Below are positions 17,648 to 27,569 of a DNA stretch of 64,000 bases, one piece after another. This DNA is from Desulfovibrio sp. (lineage in GTDB: Bacteria > Desulfobacterota > Desulfovibrionia > Desulfovibrionales > Desulfovibrionaceae): assembly GCA_031279825.1 (NCBI GenBank), contig JAITHT010000070.1, forward strand, positions 1 to 64,000. The letters are read 5' to 3'. Each line of letters starts with the position of its first letter. Position 1 is the stretch's first letter. The notes beneath the pieces were generated by a model. It did not search any database. It was not told the origin of the DNA and saw only the letters and a list, made by a program, of their open reading frames with translations. A program made the translations under genes and the position numbers.

Positions 17648-18796
17648 CTATGGCATCGTCGTGATCATGATTGTTACGGCATCGCGCACGACGCCGTAAA
17701 TTTCCTTGCGGCTCTGCAGGTTCCTGACGGGGATGCTCTCGCCCGCCATACCGTCCGCCAGGGCCTCGGCTCTGGCGCTCAGGCGGATGTTCTTGCCTTC
17801 GTAAATCAGGGTCACGGCGGCTCCTTTGCGTACTGTCGGCAGGTAGGCGATATCGTTTCGGTAAATTATCTGATCCGGCGCTACGGGGCGAACGACGCGC
17901 CACGGTCCGCCCAGTCCGTCCCATGGCTCGCCGCGCACGTTGGCAAGATTGACGCGCTTGAAGGTCACTTTGTTGTGATCCAAAAGATCGTCCCTGTTCA
18001 GAATGACGGTGGAGCAGGGGGCTTCCACCCAGCAGTCCAGAAAAACGGAACCGGTCAGGCGTTGTTTGACGGAGCCGTCCATCTCGCGCACAAGCAGACG
18101 CAGACCGATACGGCCGGGAGCGATTTTGTGCAGCGGTTCCAGTATGAGTTCTTGCCCCGCATGTTCCATAAAAACATACTGGGGGAGCCGGAAGTCCTTC
18201 AGCAGCGCTTCACCCCGCAGAGAGGCCAAAAGAGGGGCCATTCCCCGGCTGATCATAGCCTGCACGCCTTCTTTGCCGATCAGTTTGCCGCCGCGCTGGA
18301 TGGCCATGCCGCCGGGAAAAAGGCAGTACGGAGCCAGATCCTGCATGGTGCGCATAACAGCCTCCTGCAATTTCGGTCTGGTCATGTTGACGGCCCGACC
18401 TCCTTCGGGAGGAGAGGGCCAGAGGCTCCGTCGCGCCAGTTCTTCCCATTTGCCGGGAGGAATGTTGCCCACGGGCACGGCCACCTCGCCGAGCGTTACC
18501 ATGGGGCCGTCGACAATAGCGGCGTCCAGAAAACGTATGCGCCAGGCGTCGTCCGCCATGCCCGCGCGGGGCGGCGCTTCCGCCGCGGACGGGGCCTGCG
18601 CCAGAGCCAGAAGAAGAAGCAACTGCGCGACGATTCCCACGCCTGCCGTACGGAGCCGCCGCCAGAAAAAAGGATTTTCGCCGGCACCCTCGCGACGGAA
18701 CCGCGGAACACAATCCATACCGGGAACCGGCGCTCCTTGCGTACGTGATTGTCTCGGCCTTGCGCCCGCGAAAATTGCGCCGACAGGAAAATCCAA
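17648..18796 (-). CDS. flgA: flagella basal body P-ring formation protein FlgA
   Basis: Periplasmic chaperone for FlgI P-ring assembly. The C-terminal SAF/FlgA domain is clear in DHNKVTFKRVNLANVRGEPWDG, PDQIIYRNDIAYLPTVRKGAAVTLIYEGKNIRLSARAEALADGMAGESIPVRNLQSRKEIYGVV. A hydrophobic signal segment (GIVAQLLLLLALAQAPSAAEA) sits at ~53-72, so the true start may be the Met at residue 27. The long middle section is typical of the longer FlgA forms. Eleven bases after flgG. Its client FlgI is not encoded next to it. Confidence 0.88.
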   Translation of the reverse strand: MDFPVGAIFAGARPRQSRTQGAPVPGMDCVPRFRREGAGENPFFWRRLRTAGVGIVAQLLLLLALAQAPSAAEAPPRAGMADDAWRIRFLDAAIVDGPMVTLGEVAVPVGNIPPGKWEELARRSLWPSPPEGGRAVNMTRPKLQEAVMRTMQDLAPYCLFPGGMAIQRGGKLIGKEGVQAMISRGMAPLLASLRGEALLKDFRLPQYVFMEHAGQELILEPLHKIAPGRIGLRLLVREMDGSVKQRLTGSVFLDCWVEAPCSTVILNRDDLLDHNKVTFKRVNLANVRGEPWDGLGGPWRVVRPVAPDQIIYRNDIAYLPTVRKGAAVTLIYEGKNIRLSARAEALADGMAGESIPVRNLQSRKEIYGVVRDAVTIMITTMP

Positions 18797-18807
18797 GGGG
18801 CACGTCC

Positions 18808-19599
18808 TTATGAACGCTTGAGCTGTACGGCGATCTGCAGCATGGAGTCAGATGTCTGGATGGCTTTGGAGTTCATTTCATAGGCACGCTGCCCTACGAT
18901 CATGTTGACCATTTCATCAACGACCTCAACGTTGGACATTTCCAGAAAGCCTTGGGCAATAGTGCCGAAGTTATTTTCTCCGGGTATGCCTTCAACGGCG
19001 TCGCCGGAAGCTTCCGTGGTGTTGAACAGGTTGCGCCCCCTGGCTTCCATGCCCGCGGGATTGATAAAGGAGTACAGGGGGATGTCGGCGGAGGCCAGTT
19101 CGTCCCCGTTGGCGTCAAGGGCGGTGATGCGTCCGTTTTCCGTGACGATGAGATTTTTCGTCTCCGTGGGCACGGCGAATTCCGGCTGCAGCACATAGCC
19201 GTTGGCCGTGACAATCGTGCCGTCCTGATTGAGCTTGAAAGCTCCCGCTCGCGTGTACAGCTCTTCGCCATTCACGAGCACTCTGAAAAATCCGTCCCCT
19301 TCAATGGCGAGATCCAGGGGATTACTGGTATTTTGATAGTCCCCTTGAGAAAAGATCTTATGCACGGTTGTGGGGCGTACGCCAAGGCCCACCTGGATGC
19401 CGGTGGGAATGGTCTGTCCGGCGTCCGCGCCGGTGACTGTGCCGGCGATGCGCATGTTCTGGTAAATGAGATCCTCAAACTCGGCCCGGCTTTTTTTGAA
19501 GCCCGTGGTATTCACGTTGGCGAGGTTGTGCGAAATCACATCGATGTTCAATTGCTGGGCAACCATGCCGGTCGCCGCGGTCCAAAGGGAACGCATCAT
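18808..19599 (-). CDS. flgG: flagellar distal rod protein FlgG
   Basis: Rod protein. The N-terminal flagellar motif [41 protein letters not shown], the central [20 protein letters not shown] and [12 protein letters not shown], and the C-terminal [35 protein letters not shown] are canonical. Length (263) matches FlgG. Separated from flgF by an atypical 356-base gap. Confidence 0.96.
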   Translation of the reverse strand: MMRSLWTAATGMVAQQLNIDVISHNLANVNTTGFKKSRAEFEDLIYQNMRIAGTVTGADAGQTIPTGIQVGLGVRPTTVHKIFSQGDYQNTSNPLDLAIEGDGFFRVLVNGEELYTRAGAFKLNQDGTIVTANGYVLQPEFAVPTETKNLIVTENGRITALDANGDELASADIPLYSFINPAGMEARGRNLFNTTEASGDAVEGIPGENNFGTIAQGFLEMSNVEVVDEMVNMIVGQRAYEMNSKAIQTSDSMLQIAVQLKRS

Positions 19600-19698
19600 A
19601 AAGTGTATCCTCCCGCACGGTCATGTTTTTGCCGTGCCGTCGCTGTTATGTCGCTACGTATCGCGTGCGGAACAAGCGTCATTCCGCACGGAGTATTT

Positions 19699-19956
19699 TC
19701 AGAACCGCTTTTCATCCACGGGGGATCCTGCCGTTGCCGCATTCTCCGCGAGACACTCGGCGCTGATAATGCGCGGAGTGCTGAAAAATGTGAGCCGGTC
19801 AAGCAGACTGAAGAAAAAGCCTCCGGTGCCGGCGCGCGTCTTCGCCCGGGGAGTGAATCCGCCGATGAGGGGGCCGGCCGTCCAGTCCCTTCCGCCGCTA
19901 TGGATCGGGGGCGCGTAAATGTGAAAGATCGGTTCGAGGATGTGTATGTTTTCCAT
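19699..19956 (-). CDS. possible small protein between flgF and flgG (85 aa)
   Basis: The ATG overlaps the flgF stop (TAATG), an arrangement typical of coupled genes, and the frame fills most of the 356-base gap before flgG. No domain is recognised and there is no signal sequence. It may equally be leftover sequence, since flgF and flgG are usually adjacent. Kept as a low-confidence call because of the coupling. Confidence 0.3.
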   Translation of the reverse strand: MENIHILEPIFHIYAPPIHSGGRDWTAGPLIGGFTPRAKTRAGTGGFFFSLLDRLTFFSTPRIISAECLAENAATAGSPVDEKRF

Positions 19957-20735
19957 TATCGCGCTCTGCCTACTTTGGAAATGGTTTCCTTATCAAGGGC
20001 TTCCGTCGTCTGCATGACTTTGGCGTAGGCTTCAAACTGCCGTTGCGTCTCGATCATGTTGACCATTTCATAGACGGGATTCACGTTGGAGACTTCAAGG
20101 AAACCTTGAACCATGTAAGAACTACCTTCCATTTCCTCGAAATCCACGCCGTTTCTCGGACGGTAGAGATTGCTGCCGAGTTTCTCCAGGGCAAGGGGAT
20201 TGTTCACTTCCACCAGGTCTATGCTGCCCATGCCTGCTCCGTCGCCGTAAATGTCGCCGTTTTCCGCTATGGTAAAGTTGTCGACGCCGGCGGGCAGGGT
20301 GATTTCTCCGCCGTTGCCGAGTACGGGATATCCTTGCTCCGTAATGAGCATGCCCTCGCCGGTCAAACGAAAATGGCCGTTGCGGGTATAAAAATCCCCC
20401 TGCGGTGTTCTGACCTTAAAAAAGCCGTTGCCGCTGATAGCCACGTCAAGAGACGATCCGGTCACCTTGAGCGAACCCTGTTCAAAATCCACTTGGGCCT
20501 GGGCGATGCGTGTGCGCGACAGGTGCTGGGGCTCGGGAAAAAGCTTTTTTGATCGCAGATTGACCATGGGTTCCATAATTTGATCGTGGGCGTACATGGC
20601 GAAGGTATCCTTAAAGGACAGCATGTCGCGTTTGTAGCCGGTGGTGTTGACGTTGGCCAGATTGTTGGCGATGCTGTTCATGCGGTGTTCGTTGGATAGA
20701 GCACCGAATAGCGCCGAATACATGGAATTTTGCAT
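19956..20735 (-). CDS. flgF: flagellar proximal rod protein FlgF
   Basis: Rod protein of the FlgF/FlgG family. The N-terminus has [33 protein letters not shown], then SSLDVAISGNGFFKVRTPQGDFYTRNGHF, and the C-terminus EVSNVNPVYEMVNMIETQRQFEAYAKVMQTTEALD. Assigned as FlgF rather than FlgG by being first in the operon and by its divergent middle. Ribosome site GAGGAG. A sigma-54 promoter lies ~50 bases upstream. Confidence 0.92.
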   Translation of the reverse strand: MQNSMYSALFGALSNEHRMNSIANNLANVNTTGYKRDMLSFKDTFAMYAHDQIMEPMVNLRSKKLFPEPQHLSRTRIAQAQVDFEQGSLKVTGSSLDVAISGNGFFKVRTPQGDFYTRNGHFRLTGEGMLITEQGYPVLGNGGEITLPAGVDNFTIAENGDIYGDGAGMGSIDLVEVNNPLALEKLGSNLYRPRNGVDFEEMEGSSYMVQGFLEVSNVNPVYEMVNMIETQRQFEAYAKVMQTTEALDKETISKVGRAR

Positions 20736-20784
20736 ATGCGCTCCTCAAGAGATATGACAAAAAGATACCGTGGCGTACGGATTC

Positions 20785-20800
20785 TGCAAATTTGGGGCCA
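20785..20800 (-). promoter_or_regulatory. sigma-54 promoter of the flgF operon
   Basis: Read on the minus strand the site is TGGCCCCAAATTTGCA. This matches the -24/-12 consensus (TGGCAC, five bases, TTGCW) with the invariant GG and GC at exact spacing. It ends 50 bases before the flgF ATG. Sigma-54 control of rod genes is common in Desulfovibrio-like bacteria. Enhancer sites for an FlrC-type activator were not located. Confidence 0.75.
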
Positions 20801-20914
20801 GTCCATGATAGATAAAGAATTCAGATGGATATGATATTTTAGGAAGAGAAAGGGGCCGGGGTTTGCGTCGGTTTCATGACGGAATGAACCGCGCTTTTTC
20901 CAGACACGGAGGCC

Positions 20915-21955
20915 TTATTTTTTGTTCGCCACGACAGTCTCCGGCGCGGGGGGCGCTATCGGGGCGGCGCATACGCGATTGCGCCCGGACTGTTTGGCTT
21001 GATAAAGGGCGGCATCGGCCATGGCTACAATTTGCTGCAAAAACGCGTTGTCTCGTTCACCCGGCCATTCGGGCAACACAATGCTTACTCCCAAACTGAC
21101 CGTCATGGGCAACTTGCCGGAGGGGAGTTTCATCCGGTTTTCGGCAATGGATTTGCGGATGCGTTCGGCCGCACGGGTTCCCTGCTCCAGATCCGCATCA
21201 GCGAAGAAAAAGAGGAACTCTTCTCCCCCGTAACGCCCCATACGATCCGCGTGGCGCAAAGAGGCGGAGCTTAAGGAGACCACATGCTTCAAGGCAAGAT
21301 CTCCAATGTTATGTCCATGTATATCATTAATTTTTTTGAAAAAATCAATATCAAGCATGGCTATGCAACAAGGGGCGTTTTTAATTCGCGCCGCTTTGAA
21401 TTCGCTTTCCACAAGATTGAAAAAAGAACGGCGATTGAGGGCATTGGTCAGCGGGTCGTGCTCCGCCAAATATTTGAAGCGTGCTTCACTCTGCTTGAGG
21501 TTATGAACGGCAACGGTACGCGCTCTCACTTCCTGGCTGAGGGAGCCCGTCAGATTACGCAGGGCCTCTTCCGTCTCCTTCAGTTCCTTCAGCGTGACAT
21601 CAAGCTGGCTGGCCATGTGGTTGAATGCTTCGGAGAAGTCTCCCATAAAGTCAACACGTTGGGAAAAATCGCCTTTGGCGACCTGTTCCACTTGCCAGGT
21701 CAGATGTCGCAAGTTGGCAAGATGGCTTTTGAGCAGACCCGCGATATAACCGCGTTCAGTGATGTCCTGTGATAAATTTCCTTTGAAAATCAATACCATG
21801 TGTTTTCGTAGCGCCAGCAGTTTATTATGCAGGTTCTGCGCCTCCTCGTCATCTGCCAGTTCAGAGGGCAAAGGAGGAGGCTCGGCGTTGGAAATCAGCT
21901 TATCCATGTGCTGAATGAAAGCAAGTAAGAGTGGTTCGCAGCTGCCTGTAGTCAT
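20915..21955 (-). CDS. diguanylate cyclase (GGDEF domain)
   Basis: Makes cyclic di-GMP. The C-terminal GGDEF domain has HDPLTNALNRRSFF, MLDIDFFKKINDIHGHNIGD, the active loop RYGGEEFLFFF, and MADAALYQAKQSGRNRV. No EAL domain. The N-terminal ~160 residues hold helices with a KGDFSQRVDFMGDFSEAFNHMASQLD stretch resembling a HAMP linker, but no membrane span, so it is probably cytoplasmic. No clear inhibitory RxxD was found. Start is uncertain: the ATG used lacks a good ribosome site and Met17 is an alternative. Its position next to the flagellar operon suggests a motility link. Confidence 0.9.
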   Translation of the reverse strand: MTTGSCEPLLLAFIQHMDKLISNAEPPPLPSELADDEEAQNLHNKLLALRKHMVLIFKGNLSQDITERGYIAGLLKSHLANLRHLTWQVEQVAKGDFSQRVDFMGDFSEAFNHMASQLDVTLKELKETEEALRNLTGSLSQEVRARTVAVHNLKQSEARFKYLAEHDPLTNALNRRSFFNLVESEFKAARIKNAPCCIAMLDIDFFKKINDIHGHNIGDLALKHVVSLSSASLRHADRMGRYGGEEFLFFFADADLEQGTRAAERIRKSIAENRMKLPSGKLPMTVSLGVSIVLPEWPGERDNAFLQQIVAMADAALYQAKQSGRNRVCAAPIAPPAPETVVANKK

Positions 21956-22003
21956 TGCGGGTGAGTTTACCTGCCGGGTTGATGCTTGGCACAAACAAAA
22001 GAG

Positions 22004-22780
22004 TCAATATAATGGAACATAATGTGCGGCAAGCGTGGTTCCCAAGCTCTCCAGGGCGGCCTGGCGGCTCTTTTTTTCAACTTTGAGTAGCGACCAGAAG
22101 AGAGTGAGCGTTTGCCCCGGCTTGGCTTCAATGGTAAAATGGATACTTTTATCAGCGTGCAATGTGGCGGCCTGTACCGTTGAGTAAAGGATCTTCAGCG
22201 GATCGGCGAAGAGTCCGGGCGTCACGGTAAAGTAGGTATGGTGCAGAGAAAGCGCGTAAAATTTTTTCGCCCTTGAGTGAAGATAGCTCCCTGCCAGACC
22301 CAGGCTGAAGGCCATAAGTCCCCAATCACGCGATCCGGTGACAAAGCACAGCGCGCCCAAGGCGAACCCGCCCAAGGCAAGATAGGGCAGTATGGAAACG
22401 TAAGCCGAGGGGAAGACGGCCTGAGCCTGATCGTGCGCGGCGACGGATGGAAACACAGAGTACTTGAAACGATAATGGCTGAGAAGGCACCCGATGATGT
22501 ATACCAGGGAAGCGGGTAACTCAAAAAAACCGGCGATGATCGCCAGCACGATACCCGCCTTGATTCGCGAGGCGATAAGGCCCACCGCTGCGGCCTGGAT
22601 GCTCAAGAGCGGAAACATAAGAGGCTGCAAAGTTTCCAGAGCCGCAAAAAGACTGGGATCCACAGTGGATATTTCTGAGGGGGGAAGACTCCTCAAGTAG
22701 GACAACGTCATGGACAGCATCGCCATCAGCGCGGCGTTCAACAAAAGACCGGCCCAGACCGCCGGGTGGATATAGCGCAT
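22004..22780 (-). CDS. membrane protein of unknown function
   Basis: Not recognised. Four or five hydrophobic segments lie within residues 1-165 (AVWAGLLLNAALMAML, PLLSIQAAAVGLIA, GIVLAIIAGFFELPASLVYIIGCLL, LALGGFALGALCF, GLMAFSLGLAGSYL). The C-terminal ~90 residues are soluble and beta-rich (LHHTYFTVTPGLFADPLKILYSTVQ...), reminiscent of PH-like/YdbS-type membrane-associated domains. Strong AAAGGAG site before ATG. It lies between asmA and the diguanylate cyclase; no function follows from this. Confidence 0.75.
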   Translation of the reverse strand: MRYIHPAVWAGLLLNAALMAMLSMTLSYLRSLPPSEISTVDPSLFAALETLQPLMFPLLSIQAAAVGLIASRIKAGIVLAIIAGFFELPASLVYIIGCLLSHYRFKYSVFPSVAAHDQAQAVFPSAYVSILPYLALGGFALGALCFVTGSRDWGLMAFSLGLAGSYLHSRAKKFYALSLHHTYFTVTPGLFADPLKILYSTVQAATLHADKSIHFTIEAKPGQTLTLFWSLLKVEKKSRQAALESLGTTLAAHYVPLY

Positions 22781-22913
22781 GGATACTCCTTTTACTTTGA
22801 GTACACATAAGTCGTGTCAGGCGTCAAGGCGTTTGGCGACGGGAGGCGTTCCGTTTTTACGCGGGTTTTCGTCGGTTTTTATTGCCACCGGTGCCGAGGC
22901 GCCACCGCGGGTT

Positions 22914-24920
22914 TTATCGCAGCAGAAATTTTTCGGCGTTTTTCAACAATTTCTTGACTTTTTCCGGCGATGTCAAGGCGCCTTCGGCTGTATTGCGCAT
23001 CAGGGTTCTGATGTCCACGCTGGAAGAAACAGAACTGAAGGGGCCGGTGATATTGACGGGAATTGCCGGAGGATTCCCGGCAATCATAAAGTCTATGCCG
23101 AGATCCAGCTGCTCAAGGACCAGGTTGATGATGCCGCCTCCCGCCGCGGTAAGAAGTTTGGCTTGCAGGGAGATATCCTTGCTGGTGAGAATGCCGCGCT
23201 CCACTTTGCCGCTGCCGGATATCCGTTCAAAGGGGAAGTTGACGGGCGCGTTTTCTATGCCGCGCAAATTAAGGGGAATAAGCGCGAAATTCCTGACCTC
23301 GCCGTTATGCGCCAGAAGAGAGAGTTTTCCTTTAAGCGTCGGAGCCAGCTCCTTCCATGATCTTCCTTGGCCGCTTATCTCCACATCGGCGGACAACGCG
23401 CCGCTGACGGTTGTCTTTATGGAGAGGACGCGGCTCAGTTTTTCCATGTTCAGAGCTTTGACGGCGGCGGCGAAGACCAGTGCCGGAATCCCTTTGCGCA
23501 GATCCGCCCGCAGAGCGCCTTTGACGGTACCGTCCAGCGTTGCCAGAGAGAAGGGAATGGAAGCCATGTTGTCCTGAAGATGCAAGGTGGCGGTACATTT
23601 GTCGATCAGGAGCGCGTTAAGGGTCAGAGACGAGACGGTCACGGCCAGGGTGCCCTGCGCTCCGGCTGAAGGAGGAGCCGCTACGGACTCCTGGGAGGGA
23701 AATCCCTGAGCCTGTTGCGGCGATGATGCCGTATTGTTCGGAAGGTTGTCAGAGGCTTTTCTATCAGCTGTAACCCCGCCGACAAGGGCGACATTGGGCC
23801 GGGTAAGATTGGGTGCGCCTTTAGGTTCTTCGGTATGTGCGAAGGAGCGGACAGTCTCCGTTTTTTCCAGCAGGGCATCCACATTGAGATTGCTGAGCGT
23901 GAGGTCTCCCGTAAATTGCGCGGGCGCTTTGCCCGCCGGCAGGGTGACGGCGAGATTTCCTCCATATGCCGCTTTACCGAGCGTCCCCTGAAGACTTCGC
24001 ATTTCCAGCGTCCGGCTTGTCGGGTCGTATACGAACTCCACGCGGTTTTTCATGACGATGGGTGCGGCAGCCGGGGAAACGGCCTCCAAATCGAAAGCTT
24101 CGACGCGGGCGCTAAGCGCGCCGGCAGAATTGAGCCGGGCCACACCTTTGAGGGCAAACAGGGCTTTTCCTTTAAGAGCCTCGCCCGTAAGGTTGCCGGC
24201 GGCGGAGAAAGGCACGTCGGCATCCCGGCGGATGGAGTGTACGGCGAAGGAATCCAGAACGCCTGTCCAGGATTCCCTTGTGCGCAGATTGCGGTACAGC
24301 ACCTGTGCCTTATTACAGGTAAGGCGTTCCACCTGAATTTCCAAGCGGGAGAAAAAACCGGATTTCGGCGTGTCTGCCCGGGCGGGCTCCGCCAGAGGGG
24401 TGCTCCCACCGCTGTCCGTGCCGCTGTCAGAGGGGTTTGGGGGAATGCTCCGGGAGGATGCCGGAGTATCGCCTGCCCTTGCCGCTTGTTCCTGGGAAAG
24501 CGCCTGAGGCTTGCCGGAACTGAAGCCGTATTCCCAATTGCTCTGTCCGAATTCCGTGGTAAGCAGGTGCAGTACAGGGGCTTCCAGAAAGATTTCTTCA
24601 ATCTGGAGAGTGCCTTGCAAGAGAGGTTTCACAGACAGAGCGACGGAGGCCTTTTCCACCGTGATAAAGGCTCCGCCGCCGAATGTGCCGGGGTCGTGCA
24701 TGATCAGGCGCCCGGTTTTCAGGCTGGGCGTGGGGAAAAGGGAAACGCTGATCTCGTCCTGAAAGCGAAGTTGCCTGCCTGTGGCTTTTTCTACAACCGC
24801 GCTGATTTTCCTGGCATGATCGTCGGGAGAGAAGGTGGACAAAAGGATTCCCCAACATGCCGCGGCAAGCAGCACCAATCCGGAACAACTGAGTACGATG
24901 ACAAGCGCTATCCGTCTCAT
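22914..24920 (-). CDS. AsmA family protein
   Basis: Large periplasmic inner-membrane-anchored protein of the AsmA/TamB-like lipid-transfer class. A single N-terminal span (IALVIVLSCSGLVLLAAACWGILL) precedes the AsmA start region EKATGRQLRFQDEISVSLFPTPSLKTGRLIMHD. The C-terminal AsmA-type repeat is seen in LSGALSADVEISGQGRSWKELAPTLKGKL and the FDRISGSGKVERGIL-like stretch. A Pro/Ser-rich insertion sits at ~150-180 and another at ~385-415. Length of 668 fits. Likely involved in envelope phospholipid homeostasis. Confidence 0.85.
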   Translation of the reverse strand: MRRIALVIVLSCSGLVLLAAACWGILLSTFSPDDHARKISAVVEKATGRQLRFQDEISVSLFPTPSLKTGRLIMHDPGTFGGGAFITVEKASVALSVKPLLQGTLQIEEIFLEAPVLHLLTTEFGQSNWEYGFSSGKPQALSQEQAARAGDTPASSRSIPPNPSDSGTDSGGSTPLAEPARADTPKSGFFSRLEIQVERLTCNKAQVLYRNLRTRESWTGVLDSFAVHSIRRDADVPFSAAGNLTGEALKGKALFALKGVARLNSAGALSARVEAFDLEAVSPAAAPIVMKNRVEFVYDPTSRTLEMRSLQGTLGKAAYGGNLAVTLPAGKAPAQFTGDLTLSNLNVDALLEKTETVRSFAHTEEPKGAPNLTRPNVALVGGVTADRKASDNLPNNTASSPQQAQGFPSQESVAAPPSAGAQGTLAVTVSSLTLNALLIDKCTATLHLQDNMASIPFSLATLDGTVKGALRADLRKGIPALVFAAAVKALNMEKLSRVLSIKTTVSGALSADVEISGQGRSWKELAPTLKGKLSLLAHNGEVRNFALIPLNLRGIENAPVNFPFERISGSGKVERGILTSKDISLQAKLLTAAGGGIINLVLEQLDLGIDFMIAGNPPAIPVNITGPFSSVSSSVDIRTLMRNTAEGALTSPEKVKKLLKNAEKFLLR

Positions 24921-24960
24921 CTCGGGATCTCCTTAAAGAGCATTGCATACGTGAAACGCG

Positions 24961-24990
24961 CGGCAGGGATTTTCTGAAAAATCCCTGCCG
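24961..24990. terminator. perfect 13-bp inverted repeat between metK and asmA
   Basis: Arms CGGCAGGGATTTT and AAAATCCCTGCCG flank a four-base loop. It sits between the metK stop and the asmA start, both minus strand, and probably ends metK transcription. No run of T follows. Confidence 0.5.
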
Positions 24991-25113
24991 CCGAGTAGTT
25001 GCGGGCGGGCTTTGCCCGTTGCGAGGCGCCTGCCGGCATGCGCCGCCGTAAAGCGCCGGAGCGGGCGCGTTTCCATAGCCCCTTCGGCAGGGTTGGTCAT
25101 TAATCCGGATCGT

Positions 25114-26286
<1,173 letters not shown>

Positions 26287-26359
26287 TCGCAATTCTCCTG
26301 TGGTATTCTCTATCCAAATACACCCCGCGACGTATCTGGAAGCGGGCTTGCACGCATAC

Positions 26360-26384
26360 CGCCGGCAAACGTCGTTTGCCGGCG
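26360..26384. promoter_or_regulatory. 25-nt palindrome in the metK leader region
   Basis: Twelve-base arms CGCCGGCAAACG and CGTTTGCCGGCG meet around one T. It lies 74-98 bases upstream of the metK ATG and could be an operator, or a hairpin in the leader RNA. Confidence 0.45.
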
Positions 26385-26691
26385 ATGAGGATTGTCTGCG
26401 CGATATATCAATAAATAAACATATAGTTTTATGATTCTATCCTGCCTGATGTCTTTTGTCCAGACGCAAGAAAGAAAGCGCGGACAAAGGTCGGCGCGGC
26501 GGATCCGGGCAAACGCGCATGCCATGGAAGTCCAAAAAAAATGCTATTGTCCGAGAGATTCGAAAGACGGATCGTTTTTGTTGAGAACTATGCATTATCA
26601 GTATATTATATGGATTCTCAGAACAGGCAGGGGGCCGTACCTGTTACAATTGACAGATGAATGACAATCCAGCTCCTCTCATTATGGGTGT

Positions 26692-26712
26692 GCAGGGGCA
26701 TCATGCCCCTGC
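26692..26712. repeat. 10-bp inverted repeat upstream of the C39-like gene
   Basis: Arms GCAGGGGCAT and ATGCCCCTGC surround one C, ~60 bases before the GTG start. Possible operator or hairpin; nothing further can be said. Confidence 0.4.
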
Positions 26713-26770
26713 GGGGGCCGGGTGACATCGTCCCCCATTAAAAAACTCCGTCACGTTTGGGGAGCGCTAG

Positions 26771-27517
26771 GTGCCGAGACGCTATCTTCAAGGGACGCTG
26801 GATTTCGCTTGCGGTATCTATGCGGTCATTAACGCGCTTGCCTGCGCGCGTGGCCTGGATCTGGTCGGGGCGCGGCGCATCTTTCAGGAAACCGGCATAG
26901 CTCTGGCGGAAAAGCCGGAGTTGTGGCGGAGCTTCATGCGCAACGAGACGGATCAGTACTGGCTGGTGCGCTACATGCTGCGGCGCTGGTGCCGCGCCGA
27001 CCCTTGGAAATTGTGTCTGCGCCAGCCTTTTTCAGACTGTCTGCTGCAGGCGGAAGAAACGGCGGATCTGGCCGGAGCGGAGATGTTCCTGCCTGAGGCT
27101 GAAGAGGAGAGCGGTCCTCCCCTCCTTGACAGGGCCCGGCGGGAAGCGGCCCTTGTTTGGCGACAACTTGAGAAATGGTTGAGCCCCGGGGGGCGGGATT
27201 GGCCGGGGCGCACGGCGCTGTTTCGCTTTCACCGCTTTCTCCGGCACGACGTCCGCCCGCCGGCGCAGGACTCCCATCCGCTCCGCCGGCGGGCGGGGGG
27301 GAGCAAGGTGCCCGGCAAACTGCGCGGGACGCCGCCGTGCATCTCCCACTGGACGAGCGCCCGCGGCATGGCCGACGGCCTGCTGTACCTGCACGATGCC
27401 AGTTCCGAAGCGAACGCCCTGCTCCGCCTGGAACCGGCGGACCTGTTGCCTGAAGACGGCAGCAGGGGCATGGTCCGCATTGTTCCGGAATCCCTCGTCC
27501 TGCTTGAGCCGGAGTGA
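26771..27517 (+). CDS. papain/C39-like cysteine-protease-fold protein
   Basis: A 248-residue protein whose N-terminus GTLDFACGIYAVINAL has the look of a C39/papain-like catalytic cysteine helix (CGxxAxxNAL). A C-terminal HWTSARGMADGLLYLHDASS block would supply the His and the Asp/Asn. The residues between (~100-180) are helical and Arg/Pro-rich. No signal peptide or ABC transporter domain. Start is GTG with GGGGAGC eight bases upstream. No neighbouring peptide or radical-SAM gene. Protease activity is inferred only from the motif pattern; a non-proteolytic member is possible. Confidence 0.55.
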   Translation: MPRRYLQGTLDFACGIYAVINALACARGLDLVGARRIFQETGIALAEKPELWRSFMRNETDQYWLVRYMLRRWCRADPWKLCLRQPFSDCLLQAEETADLAGAEMFLPEAEEESGPPLLDRARREAALVWRQLEKWLSPGGRDWPGRTALFRFHRFLRHDVRPPAQDSHPLRRRAGGSKVPGKLRGTPPCISHWTSARGMADGLLYLHDASSEANALLRLEPADLLPEDGSRGMVRIVPESLVLLEPE

Positions 27518-27569
27518 CGGCGATGTCTGCCGCGAAACCGCGCGTGTTATTTTTTCCGGGAGGTTCTGT

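Larger units (their letters stand above)
26287..26770. other. divergent spacer metK / C39-like gene
   Basis: 484 bases hold the 5' leader of metK and of the plus-strand gene at 26771. Two perfect palindromes are listed separately. The middle is AT-rich with several TATA-like blocks. I did not recognise a SAM riboswitch class. No protein gene is supported. Confidence 0.5.

Noticed and set aside
26287-26440. possible SAM riboswitch before metK
   Set aside because: A hairpin is present but no SAM-I, II, IV or SAH consensus could be matched by eye; called only a palindrome.
27518-27569. yybP-ykoY manganese riboswitch before mntP
   Set aside because: Only 52 bases separate mntP from the gene upstream, too short for the aptamer.
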